Assembly: GCA_016721505.1 (NCBI GenBank)
Contig: JADKHX010000001.1
Coordinates: 1-64,000 of the forward strand
Origin: Rhodocyclaceae bacterium
Lineage (GTDB): Bacteria > Pseudomonadota > Gammaproteobacteria > Burkholderiales > Rhodocyclaceae
DNA length: 64,000 nt
Direction: 5' to 3'
Below, one piece after another: positions 23,439 to 33,049 of this stretch. A model generated the notes under the pieces. The model had not been told where the DNA came from. It searched no databases and was given only the letters and a program-made list of their open reading frames with translations. The translations under genes were made by a program, and so were the position numbers. The first letter of the stretch is position 1, and every line of letters begins with the position of its first letter.

Positions 23439-26174
23439 GTGAACGCCACCGACGAAAAAGAATTGCCGCTGAGGAATGACATTCGACTGCTTGGTCGATT
23501 GCTCGGCGACACGCTAAGAGACCAAACCGGTGATGTTGTTTTCCAATTGGTCGAACGCATCCGCAAATTGGCAATTCGCTATCACCGTGACGATGATGCG
23601 ACGGCGCGTGTCGAGCTCGCTCTATTGATGACATCGATACCGAAGGAGCACACAACCCATGTGGTTCGAGCGTTCAGTTATTTCTCCCACCTGACCAACA
23701 TCGCCGAAGACCAGCACCACATTCGCCGCGCGCGCGCTCACGCACTGGCTGGTTCGCCTGCGCGTGAAGGAAGTTTGTTGGCAGCGTTGCAACGCATGGA
23801 AGCGGCGGGAATTACGAACGCCGTGCTGGTGGATTTTTTTGCCACGGCGCAGGTCAATCCGGTGCTCACCGCACATCCGACCGAAGTGCAGCGTAAAAGT
23901 ATTCTGGATAGCCAATGGGAAATTGCCCGATTGCTGGATCAGCAGGATGGAACTTTGCTATCGCCTGATCAACGTATCGAACATGAAGAATCATTGCGCC
24001 GCGCGATGTTGAGGATGTGGCAAACACGGATGTTGCGTTTATCCAAACTTTCAGTCATGGATGAAGTTGCCAATGCATTAAGTTTCTACGACACCAGTTT
24101 TTTGTCGGAGCTACCGCGCATCCACAGCATGCTGGAAGATCATCTGGCGAGCGACGATAAGATCGCTTCCTTCTTACGCCCTGGTTCTTGGATCGGCGGC
24201 GACCGCGATGGCAATCCCTTTGTCACCGCCGAGATTTTGGCCTCGACCATGGAACTGCAAAGTCGCAAAGCCATGCGGTTTTTGCTTGAGCAACTTCACG
24301 AACTGGGTGCTGAACTGCCCTGCTCCGGCAGTCTTGCGCCGGTGTCGGATGAATTGACCGCGCTGGCGTCGAGCTCGAATGATCACAACCCGCATCGCGA
24401 CGATGAACCTTACCGCCGCGCCATTGCTGGTATGTATGCGCGACTGGCCGCAACGGCAATGGTGTTGGACAATCTCGAAGCTCCACGCCATGCGGTTGCC
24501 ACGGCGACCGCCTATAAGAGCGCCGCGGAATTCGGCAGCGACCTGGATATATTGCATCGCTCACTGCTTGCTAACGGCAGTCGTTTGTTAGCGCGCGGAC
24601 GGTTAAGAAAACTGCGCCGAACGGTCTCTTTGTTCGGCTTTCACCTCGCGCCGCTCGATCTGCGACAAAACTCAGAAGTACACCAGCGTACTGTCGCCGA
24701 ACTTCTTTGTGTTGCTTACCCCAATATTGATTATTTGCGCTTGAACGAGGCGGAGCGCGTTGCGTTATTGCAAACCGAACTGGCCACTCCACGTCCGTTA
24801 AAAGCGCCCGGTGTTACTTATTCGGAAGAAACGCAGGGTGAATTGAATATTTTCTTTACCGCGAAGTCGATCCAGGAACGCTTTGGCAAAGCGGCAATCG
24901 AAAACGTCATCATCTCTAAGACCGACAGCGTTTCTGATCTTTTAGAACTCGCCGTGTTGCTTAAAGAAGTTGGTCTGTTGCGTCCGATGAACGCGGCTTT
25001 GGACGTGAATTTGGTACCACTATTTGAAACCATTGCCGACCTAGAAAATGCAGGACGGGTAATGGATGAATTGTTCAGCTTGCCGTTTTATCGACGCATG
25101 CTCGACAGCCGAGGCGGTTTACAAGAAGTGATGTTGGGTTACTCGGATAGCAACAAAGACGGCGGCTTTTTGTCGTCGGGTTGGGGCTTATATCGCGCAG
25201 AGATTGCGCTGACTCAAGTATTTGCCAAACATGGTGTGCGGATGAGGCTATTTCATGGTCGTGGTGGCTCGGTGGGACGTGGTGGTGGCCCGAGCTACCA
25301 AGCAATATTGGCGCAACCGCAAGGCGCGGTGCAAGGCCAAATCCGGATCACTGAGCAAGGCGAAGTCATTGCACACAAATACGCGAATCCCGAGCTTGGT
25401 CGGCGCAATTTGGAAATTCTCGCCGCAGCGACACTGGAAGCTACATTGCTGGCGCATGAGCATGACGCGCCGGAAGCGGAGTTTTTGGCGGCGATGGAAG
25501 AACTATCGGACAGCGCCTATCGTGCCTATCGTGGATTAGTGTTTGAGACTGACGGATTCGAACGTTACTTTTGGGAGTCAACGGTGATTGCCGAAATCGC
25601 CGGACTCAACATTGGCAGCCGCCCGGCATCGCGCAAAAAATCTACTGCGATTGACGACCTACGCGCAATTCCGTGGGTGTTTTCGTGGGCGCAGTGTCGG
25701 TTGATGTTGCCCGGTTGGTACGGCTTTGGCACGGCGATTGGCGAATGGAAAGCGCGTCACGGTGAGGCCGGTGTGCGCTTATTGCAACGGATGAATTCAG
25801 AGTGGGGGTTTTTCCGCAGCTTGCTGTCAAACATGGACATGGTGCTCGGCAAAACCGATCTGGCGATTGCCGAAAGTTATTCGCATCTGGTCAGTGATGA
25901 CAGCTTGCGCGAGACGATTTTTCCGCGCATCAAGGCCGAGTGGCAGAACACGGTCGCAGCATTGTTGGAAATAACTCAACAAACCGAATTGCTTGATGGC
26001 AATCCGCTACTTAAACGCTCGATTCGCAATCGCTTTCCGTATATCGATCCGCTCAATCACATGCAGGTTGAATTGTTGCGCCGACATCGTAGCGGCGACA
26101 CCGACACTAAAGTGCAGCGTGGAATTCATATGACGATTAATGGCGTTGCGGCGGGACTGCGTAATAGTGGATGA
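23439..26174 (+). CDS. ppc: Phosphoenolpyruvate carboxylase
   Basis: 911 residues from GTG 23439 (AGGAAA upstream). It makes oxaloacetate from PEP and bicarbonate, filling the TCA cycle. Visible are the catalytic histidine in LTAHPTEVQRKSI, GGDRDGNPFVT, GYSDSNKDGGFLSS, the catalytic FHGRGGSVGRGGGP loop, and the C-terminal TINGVAAGLRNSG that forms part of the inhibitor (aspartate) site. Length is typical for bacteria. The neighbouring hemC-to-ppc arrangement is common in betaproteobacteria. It is encoded with pckG and maeB nearby, which work in the opposite direction at the same node. Confidence 0.96.
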   Translation: MNATDEKELPLRNDIRLLGRLLGDTLRDQTGDVVFQLVERIRKLAIRYHRDDDATARVELALLMTSIPKEHTTHVVRAFSYFSHLTNIAEDQHHIRRARAHALAGSPAREGSLLAALQRMEAAGITNAVLVDFFATAQVNPVLTAHPTEVQRKSILDSQWEIARLLDQQDGTLLSPDQRIEHEESLRRAMLRMWQTRMLRLSKLSVMDEVANALSFYDTSFLSELPRIHSMLEDHLASDDKIASFLRPGSWIGGDRDGNPFVTAEILASTMELQSRKAMRFLLEQLHELGAELPCSGSLAPVSDELTALASSSNDHNPHRDDEPYRRAIAGMYARLAATAMVLDNLEAPRHAVATATAYKSAAEFGSDLDILHRSLLANGSRLLARGRLRKLRRTVSLFGFHLAPLDLRQNSEVHQRTVAELLCVAYPNIDYLRLNEAERVALLQTELATPRPLKAPGVTYSEETQGELNIFFTAKSIQERFGKAAIENVIISKTDSVSDLLELAVLLKEVGLLRPMNAALDVNLVPLFETIADLENAGRVMDELFSLPFYRRMLDSRGGLQEVMLGYSDSNKDGGFLSSGWGLYRAEIALTQVFAKHGVRMRLFHGRGGSVGRGGGPSYQAILAQPQGAVQGQIRITEQGEVIAHKYANPELGRRNLEILAAATLEATLLAHEHDAPEAEFLAAMEELSDSAYRAYRGLVFETDGFERYFWESTVIAEIAGLNIGSRPASRKKSTAIDDLRAIPWVFSWAQCRLMLPGWYGFGTAIGEWKARHGEAGVRLLQRMNSEWGFFRSLLSNMDMVLGKTDLAIAESYSHLVSDDSLRETIFPRIKAEWQNTVAALLEITQQTELLDGNPLLKRSIRNRFPYIDPLNHMQVELLRRHRSGDTDTKVQRGIHMTINGVAAGLRNSG

Positions 26175-26197
26175 CAGCGTGTGACCAGCACCAAAGG
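26173..26197 (-). repeat. Dispersed repeat, copy 6 (degenerate)
   Basis: The minus strand keeps TTGGTGCTGGT and CACGC; five of 25 positions differ from the consensus. It begins at the ppc stop codon. A second GTTGGTGC lies just to the right (26200-26207), so CACCAA and TTGGTG can pair as a small hairpin. Confidence 0.55.
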
Positions 26198-26216
26198 CGA
26201 GTTGGTGCAAAAAAAC

Positions 26217-27170
26217 TTAGCCCTTGCGCGCCAATGCTGACTGTTCAATCCACTTTTTGATGCGATTCGCATCTGCCGCGCGGGTCAGCTTGCCCCACGA
26301 ATCCAGCAGCACAATGATCACTGGCTTTTGCCCCATCCACGCCTGCATCACCAAGCATTTCCCTGCTTCGCTGATGTAGCCGGTTTTTGACAAACCAATT
26401 TCCCATGTGGAACTCTTCACCAAACTATTGGTGTTGTGGTACTGCATCGGCCGACCCGAAACAGTAACCTCATTACCGGCCGACGTCGTGAATTCGCGGA
26501 TCAACGGATATTGGTACGCCGCGTCGACCATCTTGGCCAAATCACGCGGACTCGAAACGTTGGCTTTGGTCAAACCAGTCGCGTCTTCGAATCGAGTATC
26601 AACTAAACCGAGTTCTTGCGCCTTATGATTCATAGCGGCGACAAAGGCTGAGCGACCACCAGGATAGTTACGCGACAAAGATGCTGCTGCGCGATTTTCT
26701 GAAGACATCAGCGCGATGCGCAGCATTTCTTCGCGGCTCATTTGCGCGCCAACACGCAAGCGTGAGCTTGTCCCTTTGAGCATATCAACGTCGTCGTTGG
26801 CGATACTCAAAGTTTCAGACAAATTGGGTTGTGAATCTAGCGACACCATCGCCGTCATCAATTTGGTAATCGAGGCGATGGGCAGAACCGCTTCGGCGTT
26901 TTTCTCAAACATTACAGCGCCGGTAATTTGATCTTTGACCAACACAGCATTTGACTTGAGTGCGAGCGCAGAAAATTCAGCGTCACTCATTGCAAGATTG
27001 CGCCTGTGACGCGCCGGTATTGCTGGCTGTCTTTTCGCCACCTTGTAACTGGCTGCTACCCGCTTTTTCGCAACCGTGCGCTGTTCAACCGCGAGCGCTT
27101 GATTGCTCGTGAGCGCAAACAACGCTAGCGTAATCATGGCACCGAAAAATCCAAATCTTGTACGCATCAT
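26217..27170 (-). CDS. pbpG: D-alanyl-D-alanine endopeptidase (PBP7-like)
   Basis: 317 residues from ATG 27170 (GGAG 6 nt upstream). A signal peptide (FGFFGAMITLALFALTSNQALA) exports it to the periplasm. The serine-peptidase S11 motifs are present in order: SITKLM (SxxK) near 100, SSEN (SxN) near 157 and KTGYI (KTG) near 260. PBP7/8-type enzymes cut the D-Ala-mDAP cross-links of peptidoglycan. A basic linker (VAKKRVAASYKVAKRQP) precedes the catalytic domain. Confidence 0.9.
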   Translation of the reverse strand: MMRTRFGFFGAMITLALFALTSNQALAVEQRTVAKKRVAASYKVAKRQPAIPARHRRNLAMSDAEFSALALKSNAVLVKDQITGAVMFEKNAEAVLPIASITKLMTAMVSLDSQPNLSETLSIANDDVDMLKGTSSRLRVGAQMSREEMLRIALMSSENRAAASLSRNYPGGRSAFVAAMNHKAQELGLVDTRFEDATGLTKANVSSPRDLAKMVDAAYQYPLIREFTTSAGNEVTVSGRPMQYHNTNSLVKSSTWEIGLSKTGYISEAGKCLVMQAWMGQKPVIIVLLDSWGKLTRAADANRIKKWIEQSALARKG

Positions 27171-27304
27171 GTACAGCTCCAAAACAATGACTCGAGCCAA
27201 AGTATAGCCCACCACGCACATTTTATTGGCAAAAAACAGATCGCTATTTCGTTATATAAATAAGCAACTTGCCGAATAATGCTAAACAATCTCGTTAAGT
27301 TATA

Positions 27305-28510
27305 TCACGAATGCGGCGCAGACACTCCAAGAAATTCACGCACCTCGGTCGCACGGGCAGATGCGTCGCGATAACCCAAATCAATCAGTGCTTGCGTATA
27401 GGGTTTTTCGAACAACAAATAACTCGTTAATGCACCACCGCGACGATTCATCGCACCGATGCCGCTGAGCAACATTCTTACCGGCCACGGCAAGGCTTGC
27501 GCGTGCTGTGCGGCCATCTCGTCGAGGCGTTCTGAAGGTGCAATCACCAACACATCAATCGGTCGCAAACTCATGTGATTTTGTTTGCGTATCGCTTCAG
27601 GGATCATCGAGAGTGTTTGATTGATACGCATTGTGCGCTCGAGATCGACCGACAAGCTATCGAGAAAAATACTCGACAACGCGTGACCAGCGATTTGCGC
27701 GAGCGACGGATAACGCTCAGCACCGGGTCGCGCATCTTCAGTGGTCATGCGACCGGCACCAACCACCAACACCTTGTCCGCACCCAAATGTATCGCTGGA
27801 GAAATCGGCGCAATTTGACGCATCGAGCCATCGCCAAACCATTCACGATTGACATGCACCGAGGGAAAAACAAACGGGATTGCGGATGACGCCATCAAAT
27901 GATCGAGCGTCAATTTGACATGCACGCCCACGCGCTGGCTACGTCGCCATGGATCTAAATCCGCGCGACCTTGAAAAAAACTGACGCTTTGCCCAGTTGC
28001 ATAACCGGAGCAAGTAATGCTCACCGAATGCAGTGCGTGGTTATCTATCGCGCGCTGAATTTTGTCGAAATCCAAAATTCGATGCAGTAAGCCGCGCAAG
28101 GGTGCATTGTCAAGCAAGGAACGTGGCGCACGATGCGTCAGCCAGCCAAAGGTCAACGCGGCTAGCCAACGGGCGCCGGACAATGCAATGCCAAGCGGGT
28201 CGGCGCGATAAACCTGATGTGCGTGAAAATTTGCCCAAACGTGATTTAGTCGGTCGACTCCCGCACCAAAATCTTCCGCATTTACCGCCATCGAGGCGGC
28301 ATTGATTGCACCTGCTGACGTGCCGCAAATTATTGGAAATGGATTGCGTTTTGGGTCGGGCAACATTTCACGAATTGCTTTGAGCACGCCTGCTTGATAC
28401 GCCGCACGCGCCCCACCACCGGTAAGTATCAACCCAATCTTGGCACCCGCCAAGCTCGGCGCCGGATTGCTTGGCGCTGTCTCCAACGGGGGCTTCGCTG
28501 TATCTGCCAC
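27305..28510 (-). CDS. Patatin-like phospholipase
   Basis: 401 residues starting at GTG 28510, directly after the maeB stop. Patatin signatures: the oxyanion loop LTGGGARAAYQAG (about 30-42), the nucleophile elbow GTSAGAINAAS (about 62-72), and the catalytic aspartate in WFGDGSMRQ (DG-x box). It has no signal peptide, so is probably cytosolic or membrane-associated. Coupling to maeB is positional. This is one of two patatins in the window; the two are not close paralogues. Confidence 0.88.
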   Translation of the reverse strand: MADTAKPPLETAPSNPAPSLAGAKIGLILTGGGARAAYQAGVLKAIREMLPDPKRNPFPIICGTSAGAINAASMAVNAEDFGAGVDRLNHVWANFHAHQVYRADPLGIALSGARWLAALTFGWLTHRAPRSLLDNAPLRGLLHRILDFDKIQRAIDNHALHSVSITCSGYATGQSVSFFQGRADLDPWRRSQRVGVHVKLTLDHLMASSAIPFVFPSVHVNREWFGDGSMRQIAPISPAIHLGADKVLVVGAGRMTTEDARPGAERYPSLAQIAGHALSSIFLDSLSVDLERTMRINQTLSMIPEAIRKQNHMSLRPIDVLVIAPSERLDEMAAQHAQALPWPVRMLLSGIGAMNRRGGALTSYLLFEKPYTQALIDLGYRDASARATEVREFLGVSAPHS

Positions 28511-30796
28511 TTAGCTAGTCGCTTTGTTTTGTTGTTGATGAACTTCGACAGAAATCAGCGCCGTCACATTGACGATACGCCGCACTGTCGCGGTCGGTGT
28601 CAGGATATGCGCCGGTGCCGCAGCACCTAGCAAAACCGGACCAATTGTCAGGCCGTCACCGGCGGCCGTTTTTAGCAAGTTAAACGCAATGTTCGCTGCA
28701 TCCAAAGTCGGCATTGCCAATAAATTCGCTTGACCCTTGAGTGTTGAATTCGGTAGTGCTTGCGCCCGTATCGATTCGGACAATGCGGCATCGCCATGCA
28801 TTTCGCCATCGACTTCCAAATCGGGCGCGGTCTCGCGCAAGATCGAGAGTGCTTTGCGCATTTTTATTGCCGTTGGCGAATCCTCCGTGCCAAAGCTCGA
28901 ATGCGATAGCAAGGCGGCTTTAGGCAATAAACCGAAGCGACGGATTTCCTCACCGGCCAATACAGTCATCTCAGCCACTTGCTCGGCCGTTGGGTCGTAA
29001 TTCACGTAGGTGTCGCCGATGAACAAAGTGCGTTTTGGCAAAACCAAAATATTCATTGCGTAGTAACTTTTGACACCAGCTTTACGTCCGATCACATCAT
29101 CGATAAATCGCAAATGCAATGAATGTTTGCCAAACGTCCCGCATAGCAAGCCATCGGCATAACCGTGTTTGACTAACATCGCGCCGATCAGCGTGGTGCG
29201 CCGACGCATTTCTCGCTTGGCATATTCGACACCAATGCCGCGTCTGCACATCAGTTCGTGATAGTCCTGCCACAACTCTTTGTAACGTGGATCGGAATCC
29301 GGATTAACCAACTCGAAATGTTCGCCCGCGCGAATGCGCAACCCATGGCGCGCGATACTTTTACTCACGACTTCGGGGCGACCGACCAAAATTGGCTGCG
29401 CCAATCCTTCATCGACCACGGTTTGAATCGCACGTAGCACACGTTCGTCTTCGCCCTCGCAAAACACAATCCGTGCCGGATTTTTCTTCGCCGCCGCAAA
29501 CACGGGGCGCATGAATAATCCAGTGTGATACACAAAATCGCTGAGTTTCTCGCGGTAGCCGTCCATATCGGCAATCGGCCGTGTGGCGACACCTGAATCC
29601 ATCGCCGCTTGGGCAACAGCCGGCGCGACCATCAAAATCAAACGCGGATCAAACGGCTTGGGAATTAAATATTCCGGACCGAACGATAAGTCTTCTGTGC
29701 CATAGGCCGCGCTCACCACTTCTGATTGTTCCGCATGCGCCAGTGCTGCAATGGCACGCACGGCAGCGACTTTCATCGCTTCGTTAATCGTTGTCGCGCC
29801 GACATCCAAAGCGCCGCGAAAAATAAATGGGAAACACAAAACGTTGTTCACCTGATTTGGATAGTCTGAACGCCCCGTGCCAATAATCGCATCGGGCCGC
29901 ACCGCCTTTGCATCGCCCGGAAGTATCTCGGGATCAGGATTCGCCATCGCCAAAATCAAAGGGTCTCGCGCCATCGTTTTGACCATTTCGGGCTTGAGTA
30001 CACCCGCCGTCGACAGCCCCAAAAACGCATCCGCATCAATCATCACGTCGGCCAGAGTCTTGGCCTGGGTGTCCTGCGCATAGCGCTGCTTGGAAGCATC
30101 CAAACCGGCACGACCTTTTTGTATCACGCCCTTGCTATCGACCGCAAAAACATTGGCCGGATCAAGGCCAAGACTGCACAACAAATCCAAACAGGCGATT
30201 GCCGCCGCACCCGCGCCGGAACACACGAGTTTGATTTTGGCGATGTCCTTATTTACCACCCGCAAACCATTGAGAATCGCCGCGCTGGCGATAATTGCGG
30301 TGCCGTGTTGGTCGTCATGGAAAACCGGGATTTTCATCCGCTCGCGCAATTTGGCTTCGACGTAAAAGCATTCTGGCGCTTTGATGTCCTCCAAATTGAT
30401 GCCGCCAAAAGTCGGCTCCAAACTAGCGATGATGTCGACCAATTTATCGGGATCGTTTTCGGCGACTTCAATATCAAATACATCGATCCCGGCAAACTTT
30501 TTGAACAGCACGCCCTTGCCTTCCATAACCGGCTTGCCCGCCAGCGGACCAATATTGCCTAGGCCTAAAACGGCAGTACCGTTCGAGATGACCGCAACAA
30601 GATTTGCGCGTGACGTGTACAGGGCGGCGGTGCTGGGATCACGCACAATTTCATCGCAAGCGGCGGCCACACCAGGTGAATAGGCGAGCGACAAATCATG
30701 TTGGTTGTTCAGTGCTTTAGTCGGCGTGACTGCGATCTTTCCAGGAGTCGGAAATTGGTGATACTCCAGCGCCGCAGCGCGAATACGTTCGTCCAT
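28511..30796 (-). CDS. maeB: NADP-dependent malic enzyme with phosphotransacetylase-like domain
   Basis: 761 residues from ATG 30796, the family start (MDERIRAAALEYHQFPTPGK). It oxidatively decarboxylates malate to pyruvate. The N-terminal malic enzyme half has SLAYSPGVAAAC, PVMEGKGVLFK, FHDDQHGTAII and the NADP-binding LVCSGAGAAAIACL. From about residue 430 a phosphotransacetylase-like domain follows (RIVFCEGEDERVLRA, LPKRTLFIGDT); in MaeB proteins this part is regulatory, not an active Pta. Length equals the family norm. Confidence 0.95.
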   Translation of the reverse strand: MDERIRAAALEYHQFPTPGKIAVTPTKALNNQHDLSLAYSPGVAAACDEIVRDPSTAALYTSRANLVAVISNGTAVLGLGNIGPLAGKPVMEGKGVLFKKFAGIDVFDIEVAENDPDKLVDIIASLEPTFGGINLEDIKAPECFYVEAKLRERMKIPVFHDDQHGTAIIASAAILNGLRVVNKDIAKIKLVCSGAGAAAIACLDLLCSLGLDPANVFAVDSKGVIQKGRAGLDASKQRYAQDTQAKTLADVMIDADAFLGLSTAGVLKPEMVKTMARDPLILAMANPDPEILPGDAKAVRPDAIIGTGRSDYPNQVNNVLCFPFIFRGALDVGATTINEAMKVAAVRAIAALAHAEQSEVVSAAYGTEDLSFGPEYLIPKPFDPRLILMVAPAVAQAAMDSGVATRPIADMDGYREKLSDFVYHTGLFMRPVFAAAKKNPARIVFCEGEDERVLRAIQTVVDEGLAQPILVGRPEVVSKSIARHGLRIRAGEHFELVNPDSDPRYKELWQDYHELMCRRGIGVEYAKREMRRRTTLIGAMLVKHGYADGLLCGTFGKHSLHLRFIDDVIGRKAGVKSYYAMNILVLPKRTLFIGDTYVNYDPTAEQVAEMTVLAGEEIRRFGLLPKAALLSHSSFGTEDSPTAIKMRKALSILRETAPDLEVDGEMHGDAALSESIRAQALPNSTLKGQANLLAMPTLDAANIAFNLLKTAAGDGLTIGPVLLGAAAPAHILTPTATVRRIVNVTALISVEVHQQQNKATS

Positions 30797-31082
30797 ATTG
30801 TCTTTGTTTATACGCGATTGAATGAGCGGCTTGATTGTAACGCCGCCGTATGGGATTGGCGGTATCGGAGATAGAACCAACTAACAAATGGTCATGCGCT
30901 ACGACTCTCGCTACTCAGCGTGAAGCGAGGGTAAAAAGTCGTCCAGCTTAATCGCCATGTGGGATAATTCCTCTCCTCTTATCGCACCCGACTTCCCGCA
31001 TCGGGATTTCGTTTCCGCATGACTCACCAAGTCTGCGCGACCTGCGTACCCCAGTTTTTATTTTCTGTGGAGTTTGTCCCTC

Positions 31083-32921
31083 ATGAACCAAGCTAATCAG
31101 ACAATTGATTCAACTACACCGCCACATTTGAAACACGCCAAGCTTGCGGCTTGGGTGGCGGAAATTGCGGCATTGACCGAGGCAAAGGAAGTTTTGTGGT
31201 GCGATGGTTCGCAAGCCGAAGCGGACCGGTTGTTCGCGCAGATGGTGGCGAGCGGTAGCGTGATCAAGCTCAATCCGGCCAAGCGTCCGAATTCTTATTT
31301 GGCGCTTTCAGATCCATCTGACGTAGCGCGGGTGGAAGACCGAACATACGTTTGCACTGCGGAACCCGATGATGCTGGTCCCAACAATAACTGGGAAGAA
31401 CCAGAAAAAATGAAGGGGATTCTGAAGGGATTGTTTAAGGGCTGTATGCGCGGTCGCACGATGTATGTAATTCCATTTTCTATGGGTCCGGTTGGCTCGC
31501 CGATTGCGCACATCGGCGTTGAGTTGTCCGACAGTCCTTATGTCGTAGTCAACATGCGGGTGATGACGCGGATGGGTCATGCGGTGCTTGATGCGTTGGG
31601 TACAGACGGTGAATTCGTGCCTTGTGTGCACAGTGTTGGCTCACCGATTACGGCCGACACACCGGATGTGAAATGGCCGTGCAATCCGACAAAATACATT
31701 TGCCATTTCCCCGAAACGCGCGAGATTTGGTCGTTTGGTTCGGGCTATGGTGGCAACGCACTGCTGGGCAAAAAATGTTTTGCGCTGCGCATTGCTTCGG
31801 TCATGGCGCGTGATGAAGGTTGGTTGGCCGAGCACATGCTGATTCTCGGTGTTGAATCACCCGAGGGTGACAAGTCCTATATTGCTGCAGCATTTCCGTC
31901 GGCTTGCGGCAAAACAAATTTTGCGATGTTGATTCCACCCAAGAGTCTCGGTGGCTGGAAAATCACTACGGTGGGCGACGATATCGCCTGGATTAAGCCG
32001 GGCAAAGATGGACGGCTGTATGCGATAAATCCTGAAGCGGGATTTTTTGGTGTCGCACCTGGGACTAGCGAAAAAACCAACTTCAATGCGATGGCGACAT
32101 TGAAGGAGAACATCATCTTTACCAATGTCGCATTGACTGACGATGGCGATGTTTGGTGGGAAGGGATGACCAAAGTCGCACCCGATCATTTGATTGATTG
32201 GCAAGGCAAAGACTGGACGCCCGAAGACGGCAAAGCTGGCCGCAAAGCCGCCCACCCGAACGCGCGCTTCACTGCACCGGCGCATCAATGTCCGTCGATT
32301 GACGCAGATTGGGAAAACCCCGCTGGCGTGCCGATCTCTGCATTTATTTTTGGCGGCCGCCGCTCAACTACGGTGCCGCTGGTGTTTGAAGCATTTAATT
32401 GGAATTACGGCGTTTACATGGCCGCCACGTTGGGATCGGAAACCACCGCTGCTGCAACTGGCGCACAAGGCATCGTGCGCCGCGACCCATTTGCGATGCT
32501 GCCCTTTTGCGGTTATCACATGGGGGATTATTTCAATCACTGGCTGCGCATCGGTCATCAAGTTTCGCAGTCGCCACGTATCTTTACAGTGAATTGGTTC
32601 CGTCAAGATGCCGACGGCAATTTCATGTGGCCAGGCTTTGGCGAAAACATGCGTGTGCTCAAGTGGATAGTTGAACGTTGCAATGGCAAAGCCAACGCGA
32701 CGCAAACGGCGCTGGGTTGGACGCCGAATTTCGCCGATTTGGACTGGAGCGGCAATGATGAGATAACTGAGGAGCAATTTGAGCAACTGACCGCCGTCGA
32801 TGTCGGCGCTTGGCAAGCCGAACTTAAATTGCATGGCGAATGGTTCAGCAAACTTGGACAGCGGATGCCGCGCGCACTTAGCTTGAAGCGTGAGTTATTT
32901 GAACTGGCTATGGTGGACTGA
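31083..32921 (+). CDS. pckG: GTP-dependent phosphoenolpyruvate carboxykinase
   Basis: 612 residues from ATG 31083. It converts oxaloacetate and GTP to PEP, the first committed step of gluconeogenesis. The GTP-form marks are MYVIPFSMGPVGSP, SFGSGYGGNALLGKKCFALR (substrate lysine region), the kinase-1a loop FPSACGKTNFAM, VGDDIAWIK (kinase 2), and FIFGGRRSTTVPLV. The GTP rather than ATP form is usual in many Burkholderiales. It is divergent from maeB across about 290 bp. A split repeat copy and a strong terminator follow. Confidence 0.95.
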   Translation: MNQANQTIDSTTPPHLKHAKLAAWVAEIAALTEAKEVLWCDGSQAEADRLFAQMVASGSVIKLNPAKRPNSYLALSDPSDVARVEDRTYVCTAEPDDAGPNNNWEEPEKMKGILKGLFKGCMRGRTMYVIPFSMGPVGSPIAHIGVELSDSPYVVVNMRVMTRMGHAVLDALGTDGEFVPCVHSVGSPITADTPDVKWPCNPTKYICHFPETREIWSFGSGYGGNALLGKKCFALRIASVMARDEGWLAEHMLILGVESPEGDKSYIAAAFPSACGKTNFAMLIPPKSLGGWKITTVGDDIAWIKPGKDGRLYAINPEAGFFGVAPGTSEKTNFNAMATLKENIIFTNVALTDDGDVWWEGMTKVAPDHLIDWQGKDWTPEDGKAGRKAAHPNARFTAPAHQCPSIDADWENPAGVPISAFIFGGRRSTTVPLVFEAFNWNYGVYMAATLGSETTAAATGAQGIVRRDPFAMLPFCGYHMGDYFNHWLRIGHQVSQSPRIFTVNWFRQDADGNFMWPGFGENMRVLKWIVERCNGKANATQTALGWTPNFADLDWSGNDEITEEQFEQLTAVDVGAWQAELKLHGEWFSKLGQRMPRALSLKRELFELAMVD

Positions 32922-32930
32922 ACGCTTGGC

Positions 32931-32978
32931 CAGTTGGTGCTAGCGAGAGACCGACCCGTTCACCGGCCACACGCCGTT
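32931..32978 (+). repeat. Dispersed repeat, copy 7, split by a 23-nt insert
   Basis: The first 16 bases (CAGTTGGTGCTAGCGA, 32931-32946) and the last 9 (CACGCCGTT, 32970-32978) of the consensus are both present. A 23-nt segment at 32947-32969 separates them. It starts 9 nt after the pckG stop. Confidence 0.75.
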
Positions 32979-33000
32979 GTGGAACGATGGATGTAATCTT

Positions 33001-33036
33001 ACGGCTGCCTGAAGAAATTCAAGCAGCCGTTTTTTA
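33001..33036 (+). terminator. pckG intrinsic terminator
   Basis: ACGGCTGC pairs with GCAGCCGT and the stem continues inside as TGAA/TTCA closed by GAAA; a run of six T follows. The downstream aminotransferase starts 14 nt later. Confidence 0.88.
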
Positions 33037-33049
33037 TTGAGGTAATCAA

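Noticed and set aside
23305..23566. Longer hemC start
   Set aside because: The upstream in-frame extension overlaps the ppc coding strand and has no homology to porphobilinogen deaminases; ATG 23305 matches the family N-terminus.
26190..26215. Terminator for ppc
   Set aside because: The 7-bp hairpin is followed by A residues, not T, on the plus strand; it is better explained by the decayed repeat and its inverted half-site.
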